Shown here: positions 16,901-25,305 of the stretch, one piece after another
How positions within the stretch are numbered: position 1 is the first letter of the stretch
How the letters are laid out: every line of letters begins with the position of its first letter
Source of the DNA: Shewanella sp. Isolate11
GTDB lineage: Bacteria > Pseudomonadota > Gammaproteobacteria > Enterobacterales > Shewanellaceae
Length of the DNA: 64,000 nt
NCBI RefSeq assembly: GCF_022398315.1
Contig: NZ_JAKEVF010000003.1
Coordinates: forward strand, 124,001 to 188,000
Direction of reading: 5' to 3'
Translations under genes and position numbers: made by a program
Notes under the pieces: model-generated
Told to the model about the DNA's origin: nothing
The model's input: the letters and a program-made list of their open reading frames with translations, nothing else
Databases searched by the model: none

Positions 16901-17170
16901 ATGAACACTTCAAAGAATATTCGTATCATTCGTAAGCCCGAAGTCCTCTCAATGCTGGCTATTAGCAAAAGCACATTGCATGAACGGATCAACGAGGGTT
17001 TGTTACCAACACCAATAAAGCTCGGAGGTAGAGCTGTCGGCTGGTTTGACTACGAGATAGAGCAAACCATTAAAGCGATGGCTGCTGGCATTCAAGACGA
17101 TTTACTCTCTGACTACATACAGTCACTCGTTGAAGCAAGAAAACGAGCTTGGGATGAGCTGAAAAAATAG
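16901..17170 (+). CDS. AlpA-family regulator/excisionase-like protein
   Basis: An 89-residue protein with an N-terminal MerR/Xis-type winged helix (about 8-60): IIRKPEVLSMLAISKSTLHERINEGLLPTP then KLGGRAVGWFDYEIEQ, the signature of the prophage CP4-57 AlpA family. AlpA was first described as a positive regulator of the cryptic-prophage integrase and so of excision. AGGAG lies about 10 nt before the ATG. It is followed by the YagK/YfjJ-type gene, a common pairing in P4-like satellites. Confidence 0.9.
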   Translation: MNTSKNIRIIRKPEVLSMLAISKSTLHERINEGLLPTPIKLGGRAVGWFDYEIEQTIKAMAAGIQDDLLSDYIQSLVEARKRAWDELKK

Positions 17171-17430
17171 CTTGTAAGCGCCACTCAGGATGGTGAGGGC
17201 TTCGGTCCTCGACCTCCTCTAACCTAATGATTTAAATATCAAAACACTGTAACGGTCAAAACAGGAAAAGATTTATAGGTTTTTAACCCCTAGTTTTGAA
17301 ATAAATTCCATCATTATGTTCGATGGTTGCTAGAGCACTGCGCTATGGCAACAAAAGACTTAAGGGGGATCTTAATAATATCTGTCTTTGATTGTTCTCT
17401 ATCCAAACAATTACTTTAGCGCGAGTAATC

Positions 17431-18027
17431 ATGCATATATCAACAACTGATTTTTATTGCTACGGCGGCTACCATTGGAAGGTAAACAATCGTAAGTCTG
17501 GTTGTTATACGCCAATACTCAAAACATCATTTGAGCAAATCTTTAACTTTCACAGTCACCACCTAAAGATGCTCGCCATTCGTTATGATCTTCATCAGCC
17601 GAGCTATGTGTTGCTTAACAAACAAATCACCGTCTTCTTTAGGAGGCTTTCAAAACAACTTAAAGCAAAATATAAAATACAACGCCTAGGTTACATCTGG
17701 GTGCGCGAACAAGAAAATGCCAAATCACCTCATTACCACATTGTTTTGCTGCTAGATGGGAAGCACATCATGTACCCAGGCTGGGTCAATATCACTAGCC
17801 AACGGATTTGGAGCGAGCTTGGAGGGTTCCTATACTTTCCACCAAACCTCTATTACAAAACTCAACGGGGTGACAACAAGAATATGGCAAGACTCATTTA
17901 TAGAGTCAGCTATTTAGCGAAAGCTCGCGGTAAAGGGAAAAAGCCGCCACAAACCAAGAACTATGGTGCCAGCAGAATATCATTTAATACTAAAACAAAA
18001 ACTAAAGCGTTCACTGGATACTACTAG
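17431..18027 (+). CDS. YagK/YfjJ-type (inovirus Gp2-like) HUH replication protein
   Basis: I start at ATG 17431; a TTG at 17392 would extend it by 13 residues. The roughly 198-residue protein contains SPHYHIVLLLDG, an H-hydrophobic-H (HUH) metal-binding motif. Near the C-terminus is IYRVSYLAKARGKGK, with two Tyr spaced Y-x3-Y as in rolling-circle Rep nucleases. This matches the PF11726 family found in phage satellites and cryptic prophages. It may nick an origin and replicate the excised island. It is shorter than many homologues, so it may lack an N-terminal region. No experimental function is implied. Confidence 0.75.
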   Translation: MHISTTDFYCYGGYHWKVNNRKSGCYTPILKTSFEQIFNFHSHHLKMLAIRYDLHQPSYVLLNKQITVFFRRLSKQLKAKYKIQRLGYIWVREQENAKSPHYHIVLLLDGKHIMYPGWVNITSQRIWSELGGFLYFPPNLYYKTQRGDNKNMARLIYRVSYLAKARGKGKKPPQTKNYGASRISFNTKTKTKAFTGYY

Positions 18028-18032
18028 CACAA

Positions 18033-18098
18033 AAGGGGCTTTCAAGGGGCTTTCAAGGGGCTTTCAAGGGGCTTTCAAGGGGCTTTCAAGGGGCTTTC
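18033..18098. repeat. Six tandem copies of an 11-bp repeat
   Basis: Six exact head-to-tail copies of AAGGGGCTTTC, directly after the HUH-protein stop and between convergent genes. The spacing is about one helical turn per unit, as in iterons. A slippage-expanded microsatellite is an alternative. Confidence 0.95.
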
Positions 18099-18127
18099 AG
18101 CCAATGATATGATAACAATGAAACAAC

Positions 18128-18985
18128 TCAAGCATTTGAATTTAAATGAACAAAATCGTTAAATACCTGCCAGTGATCTCCAAAGCCAGAGTCCATTAAA
18201 TCTTGTTCGTGATACTCTAGCCATCTATTGATAGCACAATCAATACCAAGCTGGCCATCTAATAAACCTCTTACGAAAAACTCAGGATTAATGGTTAAAT
18301 CTTCAGCCGCAAACCTCTTTCCACTCACCGAGGTGTGCTCCTTTTCACTGTTAGGAAAAAATTGTAAGGTAGATAACTTGGCAAACCTTTTCTCAGATAT
18401 TTCTCTACCAGAGATAAACACACCTCGTTTGAGACTTTGTGCAACGCATGCAGCAAGATCAGCCCTGCATTTCCAGTAGTTAAACATCCACAGATCACAG
18501 AAATGATAGCGATAAATGGGTTTATCTCTCAGCATCCCAAGCTGCTCTCTAATTATGATTAATCCATCATAGTCATAAGTTTCTCGCTGAGTTATCACTA
18601 ACCAGCCATCAGTATCAAAGTTATTTGCTATTTTTAGCTCATCAAGCCAATCACCAAAGGCTTTCGGTGCTTTATTAAAAAGATTTATGTCGTAGATATC
18701 TTCATCGCAACCCTCTAGCCACTCAACCCGAACACCAAATAAAGCTGCCGCAGCTTCTAATATTTCTTCATCTAAAGCTTTTAATAACTCAGCCTCATCT
18801 TCGACTTGATGAATGGTCAGGTTATGGCCAAAAAAGCGTGGGATCTGGGCTCGGGCTACGCCATGCCCTTCAAAAAGTCGTATGAAACGCTGGGCTGTAT
18901 TAGTAACAACAGGTTCAGGCTTGCGCCATTTTTCATATCGCTCTTTAAGGGCAAAAAATGCTTCAATATCACCAAATCCAACCAT
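18128..18985 (-). CDS. Uncharacterised protein at the end of the DRT1 operon
   Basis: A 285-residue soluble protein that I do not recognise. The first 90 residues look helical and may hold an HTH-like segment (AQRFIRLFEGHGVARAQIPRFFGH, then ALDEEILEAAAALFGVRVEWLEG, reminiscent of phage-repressor-type domains). The middle has WLVITQRETYDYDGLIIIREQ and an aromatic-rich stretch RYHFCDLWMFNYWKCRADLAACV. It lies 23 nt after the small membrane-protein gene on the same strand with an AGGA ribosome site, so it is probably cotranscribed with the RT-nitrilase. Candidate accessory, regulator or island cargo. Confidence 0.6.
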   Translation of the reverse strand: MVGFGDIEAFFALKERYEKWRKPEPVVTNTAQRFIRLFEGHGVARAQIPRFFGHNLTIHQVEDEAELLKALDEEILEAAAALFGVRVEWLEGCDEDIYDINLFNKAPKAFGDWLDELKIANNFDTDGWLVITQRETYDYDGLIIIREQLGMLRDKPIYRYHFCDLWMFNYWKCRADLAACVAQSLKRGVFISGREISEKRFAKLSTLQFFPNSEKEHTSVSGKRFAAEDLTINPEFFVRGLLDGQLGIDCAINRWLEYHEQDLMDSGFGDHWQVFNDFVHLNSNA

Positions 18986-19008
18986 GGATAATTGTCCTTT
19001 AAGTCAGT

Positions 19009-19449
19009 CTATGGAAACAATGCTTTTAAGTCATCGCTCCATTCAGCTCTTTTAGCTGAACAAGATTTATCTAAATGCCACTTATGTCGCTTTAATTGAT
19101 GCCTAATGGTTTCTTGCCAAGTAGTGTCGTCATGACAAGCTTCAAGAACCTGCTCAAAAGCAAAAAGCATATTAGCTATGAACCAACGATATTTAGAATA
19201 ATCATCTTCATTACGTGTAATCTCACTCTTTACGCCTCTAGCAAATGATTCATTTTCAATACAAAGTTTAAGGTAGTCTGCGTAAGCAGCATATGCTGTA
19301 GCTCTCTTGCTATCTTTACTAGCACTTTGTAATTGTTTTCTGGCAAACAATAGCGCTAATACAGCGACAACGGCCATAACAATATTCGCCCAACCTGACC
19401 AAAGTGATAAGTCGAGTAAAGCGGCTAATCCGGTTTTAAAACACGTCAC
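19009..19449 (-). CDS. Small membrane protein, DRT1b-like
   Basis: 146 residues with one clear transmembrane helix near the N-terminus (about 10-36, WSGWANIVMAVVAVLALLFA) followed by a basic helical cytosolic part (RKQLQSASKDSKRATAYAAYADYLKLC). The start is a GTG two nt after the RT stop, and its ribosome site AGGAG lies within the last codons of the RT gene, so translation is coupled. DRT type 1 loci carry a second small gene beside the RT-nitrilase; identity with that partner is inferred from position and topology. Confidence 0.7.
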   Translation of the reverse strand: MTCFKTGLAALLDLSLWSGWANIVMAVVAVLALLFARKQLQSASKDSKRATAYAAYADYLKLCIENESFARGVKSEITRNEDDYSKYRWFIANMLFAFEQVLEACHDDTTWQETIRHQLKRHKWHLDKSCSAKRAEWSDDLKALFP

Positions 19450-19451
19450 TA

Positions 19452-22400
19452 TTAACTCCTTACCTCTACCACACCAGCTGGTTGAGTCTTAACCAATTTA
19501 TCAGACTTCATACTTCCACCCACATTATCACGCCTAAAATCAAACATATTCATCTCAAATGTATTAATTGATACCTGATCGTTACCATGACTATGAGCGA
19601 TCAACCGATGATAAGGCTCGCTATAAGGTGCTTTTGCGCAAGAGCCGCCATAAACACCCGAATTGACCAACACAACAGGCTGGTACATGTGGTAGTGAAG
19701 TGCATCGATCATTGTGTCGAACGTATTAACATCTTTATTTAGTGCGCATACAACGTAGGCATTGGACTTATCTCTTAAGTCTGCACTTAATGATATATCT
19801 GTTGAGTCATAGCAAATAGAACCTGTAAGCATGAAACCAGGTTTATTAGGAAATTTAGGGTGCTTAAGCTCCAGCATTAACTGATATGGACGCCAAGGTT
19901 TAATTTTTCCTGCTTCATCCGGTGTCATATTATGCTTCCCTTGTAGCCTTATAAGCTCCTTCTGCTCAGAATTTGCTTTTGGTGGCACAATCCAAACAGC
20001 ACAGTTATTTGGTCCATCTGTATTATCTTGATTAATAAAACCTAAACCTGCGTAAATTATTGAATGGGTTTTCCTAGAAAGGGTAACTAAAATATCCATA
20101 TCATCATGATTAACAGCAAGTTCAGGCCAAACAATAAGGTCAACTTGCTTGCCACGTTCTCTTCGCTCTAAATCATGGGTCCGTTGCGCATCAATATGTT
20201 TACAAACTAAAGCGGCAATATCTGCTACATGACGTCTGTGTCTTGACCGAAAATTAATATCTTCTAACATTATTCCATGTTGCTTAAAGTCATTATTACT
20301 AGGCAGTTTAGATTGCACCATAGCAACAGTTAGGTTTTTCTTATTATCTTGCCAATCAAGGTTAACGGCTTCTATTAACCCTGGCATGGCCGTCTGTTTA
20401 CAGTATTTTGACTTAAGCTCATTCAATCTATTTTCCACAAGCTTTCTAACGCTATCGATTTCCCACAACACAGGCCAATCATAACCTTGATCATTCACTG
20501 AAATTCCAGGCCAAATTAAAAGCTTCGATAGTAAAGTCGTTAACCAGTGAGAAACTTGTGCAGACTCCCCCGCAATGGAGTGCGGTGTATTCATCATGCC
20601 TAAAGCTCTTTTATCAGAGCTAGTTTTTATACCTCTATAACCAACCATTGGCTCAATGTTTGAGCTATATCCAGACCAATCTGTGTTGCCGATTAATGCG
20701 GATCTAGTACATATTGCAACTCGCTGAAGGACTCTAGTGACTGTATCGCCATTTGTTAAATGAGTACTTAACAATGGAATTGAAGAAGTGAAATCAAACT
20801 CAATATTAAGGCTACAATCAAATAAATTAAACTGTGGTGGTAATGAATAGCTACTGTTCATTAATTCGACTTTCGCAGTCGTAATATCTATCAACGCATT
20901 TGGCGTAGCCGTTGCCAATTTAGTGCTTTTATCAAGTAAAGCCTGCATCAACTTTAATGCCATTAATTCATTTGCAAACGGGTTATCTGGCCGCTGTATA
21001 AGCCTAAGTAAAGACTGTGACCCTTTAATACTCTCTAATGCTTTCTTTAAAGGCCTTTTATCAGTGCCGTGTAACTTAATAAGATTTTTTGTGCTCTGTT
21101 GCTTTGGCCACTGGTATTCCAGTGGACGAGCGTGCATAACGAGCGAATTAAAAAATCTAATATTCTGCACTGATACGTTTGATAAAACATCCATACATTC
21201 AGTAGGTTTCAAACCATCAAGTAAACATGATACAGCCCTAATAAGAGGCTTAGAATCATTAGTTAATTGCTCTGCAAGTAAAATATTAGCCGCAAGCTTT
21301 TCGCTAGTGAAAGACTCATTCAAACTGATTTTTCTAAATCCCTTACTCAGTTTTATAATAAGATCATAATCTTCATTACCTGAACCTTGTTCTAAAGTGG
21401 TATCAAGTCTTACAAGTAACAAAAATCTTGCTTGCTCAGCTAATAAATTAAAATTCTTTTCACTTTCAAAATTAGAATTTCCGCATATCTCAACCGCTTC
21501 ATATTGAAGTTGCTCAAAAAAAGTTTCATGGTCTGCATGTAGTGGAATATATTTAGGGTCTAATCGATGAATAGTGGTTGACGCATGCCTAAAAATTTCA
21601 GATAGACAATACTCGGCAACAGCCTTCACTTTCTCATTTTTATCACCCAGCTTATGCTTTAACTGTTGAAGGACGGGGTTAATTAATTTGCTACAAGGGA
21701 ATAGCTCTAAGCCTTTTTTGAGCAATACGACCAATGACGGATCTAGGCTCCAGCAAGCAATTAATCGCCTTGCCAAACGCTCCTGCTGATAGTCCCAATC
21801 GCACGGAATATACTTGCCATTATCATCTACAGAATGTGCCGTAAAATTACGAATGATTTTTAATACCTTCGCGATTTTGTTCGTTGCAAAGCGTTTTAGG
21901 CTATCGTCCCTTATATCTAGATGTTTCTGCTCTATTTGTGCAAGCAGGTTTGTGACGCAGTCTTCACCTTGTTCAAGATAGGAGCCACTTCCTACCATAG
22001 ATAATAACGCTTCAAGTTGCCCCAGGTATTCTTGAGAGTCATCAAAAGAAATTGGCCCGCTTAAACGATTTTGAAGTTTTGTCAGCTCTCCCGAAAGTCC
22101 AACAGTTCTTGGCTTATATAGTTCAACCTTAGTTTTTTTCTTGTTAAGACGTAAGGTATTTAGTCCCATGTTTTCAAAAAGCTTCTCGACCGACAAGATG
22201 ACTTGCTCTTTTAAAGAAGCTAAACGCTGAACTTGGCAAGAAGTTAGTGTTCGCTTTTTAGTCAACGATGAGTGTTTAGGTGAAGTTACAACTAGACGCA
22301 TATCATCTACATAACGGCAGTAGTCAACTAAAGTAATATCTATATCGCAATCATCATTTAACTGCTTTCCAATTAAACTTTTAACTGCATTATCAAACTC

Positions 22401-23327
22401 TAAAAGATAGATATTAGATAAGAAGCCACCAGCAACAACTCCTTGCGGTATTCCTTTCGGTGCCTTGAGTACTTCATCCGACTTGCACAGTGTCTCAAAG
22501 CTAACCGTTGCTTGCTCGCTCCAATTCCATGCTTCAAATGCTAATAGCAGCTTATCGACAAATTTAAGCTCACTTTCCTGTTCAGACTGCGCAATAGCCA
22601 GAGCCTTAACTTTTTTACAGAGCATCTTTCTATCGACTAAATCAAAAAACTTAGAAAGGTCTAACTCAACCATAAACACATCTTGCTCATCGCTAAGCTC
22701 ATTTCTAGCCTGCTGCGCAAAGTGATAGGGACGCTCTAAAAAACGACGGTTATCGGTAAAAAATTTGCTGTAAATGGTTGTAGCACCGTAGCTGTGCTCA
22801 GCTTTGCCATCGTCACCATATCGGCAATAGAGACGATTGCCATAATTAACTATTCCCTTTTCATGTACTAATTCAAAATCAGTAGACGGATCACCTTGCA
22901 ATGTTTCAACGTCATTGGCTAAACACATCATCAGCAATGTCATCATGCTTTGCTCACGAATAGGAACGTGAGCAAGTGGCCTTAACGGAACTTCATCTGC
23001 AGGTTCAATAGGATACCAGTACAAGCACTCATTAGATGAGGCTGTATCAGGCTTGTCATCTTGGAAGTTCCACTTATACTGCTTTGGGGCAGGTACTAGC
23101 TCCAACTTCTTAAAATTGAATCTACGCTGCTTAATGTTACTGCACCAATTTTCAGCAGTGGCAGCTAAAGAAAGTGCCGATAAATCCAACTCAAAATGAT
23201 CAGCATACCAATTAGTAGTACGAATATATTGATGACTTTTTTTCCAAGCCAAAGCCATCAACAAAGGATCTGTTAAATAATCATCAGTTAAGGCTAATTT
23301 CTCATATTTCTTTGCAATCCTTGGCAT
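19452..23327 (-). CDS. Reverse transcriptase-nitrilase fusion, DRT type 1 (UG1)
   Basis: A 1,291-residue protein. The reverse transcriptase domain (about 90-400) has motif A VELDLSKFFD (Asp223), motif B GIPQGVVAGGFLSNIYL and motif C YVDD (339-342). A long helical middle region follows, then a C-terminal carbon-nitrogen hydrolase (nitrilase) domain (about 1010-1270). All three nitrilase catalytic positions are visible: Glu1069 in WPEL, Lys1131 in QGKHN and Cys1172 in ICYDS. This architecture defines the UG1 group of defence-associated RTs (DRT type 1), reported to protect against phages. It lies in a mobile island next to hsdRMS. The length and both active sites look intact. The nitrilase substrate is unknown. 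Confidence 0.93.
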   Translation of the reverse strand: MPRIAKKYEKLALTDDYLTDPLLMALAWKKSHQYIRTTNWYADHFELDLSALSLAATAENWCSNIKQRRFNFKKLELVPAPKQYKWNFQDDKPDTASSNECLYWYPIEPADEVPLRPLAHVPIREQSMMTLLMMCLANDVETLQGDPSTDFELVHEKGIVNYGNRLYCRYGDDGKAEHSYGATTIYSKFFTDNRRFLERPYHFAQQARNELSDEQDVFMVELDLSKFFDLVDRKMLCKKVKALAIAQSEQESELKFVDKLLLAFEAWNWSEQATVSFETLCKSDEVLKAPKGIPQGVVAGGFLSNIYLLEFDNAVKSLIGKQLNDDCDIDITLVDYCRYVDDMRLVVTSPKHSSLTKKRTLTSCQVQRLASLKEQVILSVEKLFENMGLNTLRLNKKKTKVELYKPRTVGLSGELTKLQNRLSGPISFDDSQEYLGQLEALLSMVGSGSYLEQGEDCVTNLLAQIEQKHLDIRDDSLKRFATNKIAKVLKIIRNFTAHSVDDNGKYIPCDWDYQQERLARRLIACWSLDPSLVVLLKKGLELFPCSKLINPVLQQLKHKLGDKNEKVKAVAEYCLSEIFRHASTTIHRLDPKYIPLHADHETFFEQLQYEAVEICGNSNFESEKNFNLLAEQARFLLLVRLDTTLEQGSGNEDYDLIIKLSKGFRKISLNESFTSEKLAANILLAEQLTNDSKPLIRAVSCLLDGLKPTECMDVLSNVSVQNIRFFNSLVMHARPLEYQWPKQQSTKNLIKLHGTDKRPLKKALESIKGSQSLLRLIQRPDNPFANELMALKLMQALLDKSTKLATATPNALIDITTAKVELMNSSYSLPPQFNLFDCSLNIEFDFTSSIPLLSTHLTNGDTVTRVLQRVAICTRSALIGNTDWSGYSSNIEPMVGYRGIKTSSDKRALGMMNTPHSIAGESAQVSHWLTTLLSKLLIWPGISVNDQGYDWPVLWEIDSVRKLVENRLNELKSKYCKQTAMPGLIEAVNLDWQDNKKNLTVAMVQSKLPSNNDFKQHGIMLEDINFRSRHRRHVADIAALVCKHIDAQRTHDLERRERGKQVDLIVWPELAVNHDDMDILVTLSRKTHSIIYAGLGFINQDNTDGPNNCAVWIVPPKANSEQKELIRLQGKHNMTPDEAGKIKPWRPYQLMLELKHPKFPNKPGFMLTGSICYDSTDISLSADLRDKSNAYVVCALNKDVNTFDTMIDALHYHMYQPVVLVNSGVYGGSCAKAPYSEPYHRLIAHSHGNDQVSINTFEMNMFDFRRDNVGGSMKSDKLVKTQPAGVVEVRS

Positions 23328-23505
23328 TAATTTATTCCTTTAAATAGCAAGCTCTTCTGATATCACCAAACAATCAGGAGCGATGACATCAATACAGCCT
23401 TTTAGCGCTTCTTGTAAATCGTGCCGTTCTTGCAGCCCTTCGGCTGCAAGAGTTGTCGATGTTAGCGTGAGATGTTTTTATTGGCGATATTGTAAAGGCT
23501 CATGT
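23328..23505 (-). other. Leader between hsdS and the RT-nitrilase gene, with a perfect hairpin
   Basis: 178 bp without a gene, upstream of the RT start. At 23429-23450 it holds a perfect 9-bp stem CTTGCAGCC/GGCTGCAAG with a 4-nt loop (GAAG on the minus strand). No T-run follows on either strand, so it is not a standard terminator. A structured leader or small RNA used by the RT is possible. Confidence 0.5.
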
Positions 23506-25305
23506 CTACACTGCTTGTTCAACAATTGCATCGGTGAGCTGAAGCGAAGTTTGTTGGTTACCGTAGAGGTGTTGTTTTAGTTGGTCACACATAGCATGAA
23601 GTTCAATTATTTTCTCATTGATCCGCAGTTGCTCACACGCGGGAGCCACAGGAATTAGTAAACTTGAAAGTTCTGTACTGTTAACGTTTTTGACACCACT
23701 AGTTGTTCTTATAGGGCCTTCTATTTGTCGCCTCACATCGTGAGAATCTAGTACCGATTTTACATAATGAGAGTTAACAGTGTCAGGTAGAATTCGAGCA
23801 CGAACTAAATAGCCAGCATAAACAGTATTAACCAAATCATTATCCACAACAGTACAGCGGCCGACGATACCTAAGCTACCATTTGAGCGTATTAGAAGAA
23901 GATCCCCTTGTTGCAATTGGTAATCAACTAATTCTTTGTCAGTCATCACTGAGTACTTCAGATCGCTTAGATCTACTCTACCACCAACAACATTGGGAAT
24001 TCTCAATACTGGTGAGCCATTCATTTTATAGTCAGACTTTTTCGATGTACCGTATTTTAGATCCACAAACACATTTCCAAATCTACACCACTCCCATCCA
24101 TTTGGCAGCTCAAACGGCTTTTCAGCTTCAGCAATCGGCGGTAGCGCCTTTTGCTTCTTGATTTTCTTATCTTTGACTAACTGCGCTTTTTCTTCCGCAA
24201 TCCTATTCAGTAACTCAGCAGCAGGCTCATCGCTTGGATCTTGTGGTACCAACTTACCCATAACTGCCAGTTGTAGGATGGTTTGTTTAAGCTGGTCGAT
24301 ACTCGCTTCAGTAGTGAATAAAGTATCGAAATGCTCGTTGATTCGCGCCCAGTTTTGCATCAACTCGTCAGCATCGGCAGAGTTGGTGAGAGAGCCTTCA
24401 GCCGTTGCTGTAGGCAACAATAGAGAGTCCAACAAAGTTGTTACTAGCACTTGATGTGCTTCGATACTTGCTTCGGTTTGTTGCTCTAACTGGTCGCAGA
24501 GCGCCATTAGCTCATCGACTTTGGCGACGATACGGTGTTGTTCTTCAACAGGAGGCAAAGGTACTGCAATAGATTCCCATTTTCCTTTATTGAGAATTGC
24601 TATTGTTGTGCTAGAAGAACGTTCCCAAGCACATCTGCTAAAATAGTTCGATCTTAGCGCATTAAAAATAAACGAACCGAGTGGTAGAAATGGTGTTACT
24701 GAGTTAATTTGCTGATTAAAAGCGCAGTCATGTTCAATTAACTGGCACTTCCCAATTGTCCCAATACAAACCATCAATACAGAGCCTGAAGGTGCAATTC
24801 GACCAAGAGCTTTTGCTCCTTCAGTAGACAGACCTTCGTTATCATATATGACTTTCAGTTCTGTAATATCAGCAGGCTTAATAAAGGGGACATCAGAACC
24901 AAAATGTTCTTGATTGGCTTTTTTGGGTGTTCCGCCCGTCTGGGTATACCCAATTTCGCCTAATCTAATCCATTCCCAGCTCTCTGGTATATCGAATGGA
25001 ATTTCGTCCTCACGTAACTTTGATAGCACTTTGGGTTTCTTAATCTTCTTCTCTTTCACCAACTGCGCTTTTTCTTGCGAGATACGCTCAAGCAACAATG
25101 AAGCTGACTCGTCATTAGGATCTTGAGGAACAAGCTTTCCTCGAACCGCCAACTCCAGAATTAACTCACGCAGCTTTTTAACCCCATAAAGCTCTAGTTT
25201 CTTGCTGCTACCGCGACCAGAGGTCGATTTGGTCTTAACTGCTGAAGTCCAAATATCAATATGCTCGGTGATTAGGTTATTCATAGGAGATTGGTCTACA
25301 GCCAT
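23506..25305 (-). CDS. hsdS: Type I restriction-modification specificity subunit
   Basis: A 599-residue HsdS with two target-recognition domains (about 105-290 and 400-580). The conserved helical spacers have nearly repeated sequences: ELAVRGKLVPQDPNDESA and QLAVMGKLVPQDPSDEPA, and QHRIVAKVDELMALCDQLEQQ. Each TRD reads one half of a bipartite DNA site. The start overlaps the hsdM stop by one base (TAATG). It is intact with both TRDs; the target site cannot be predicted here. Confidence 0.95.
   Translation of the reverse strand: MAVDQSPMNNLITEHIDIWTSAVKTKSTSGRGSSKKLELYGVKKLRELILELAVRGKLVPQDPNDESASLLLERISQEKAQLVKEKKIKKPKVLSKLREDEIPFDIPESWEWIRLGEIGYTQTGGTPKKANQEHFGSDVPFIKPADITELKVIYDNEGLSTEGAKALGRIAPSGSVLMVCIGTIGKCQLIEHDCAFNQQINSVTPFLPLGSFIFNALRSNYFSRCAWERSSSTTIAILNKGKWESIAVPLPPVEEQHRIVAKVDELMALCDQLEQQTEASIEAHQVLVTTLLDSLLLPTATAEGSLTNSADADELMQNWARINEHFDTLFTTEASIDQLKQTILQLAVMGKLVPQDPSDEPAAELLNRIAEEKAQLVKDKKIKKQKALPPIAEAEKPFELPNGWEWCRFGNVFVDLKYGTSKKSDYKMNGSPVLRIPNVVGGRVDLSDLKYSVMTDKELVDYQLQQGDLLLIRSNGSLGIVGRCTVVDNDLVNTVYAGYLVRARILPDTVNSHYVKSVLDSHDVRRQIEGPIRTTSGVKNVNSTELSSLLIPVAPACEQLRINEKIIELHAMCDQLKQHLYGNQQTSLQLTDAIVEQAV

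Noticed and set aside
18033..18098. 11-bp tandem repeat as a CRISPR or coding repeat
   Set aside because: There are no spacers between units and 11 is not a multiple of three.
23429..23450. Hairpin upstream of the RT gene as a Rho-independent terminator of hsdS
   Set aside because: The stem is perfect but no T-run follows on either strand.
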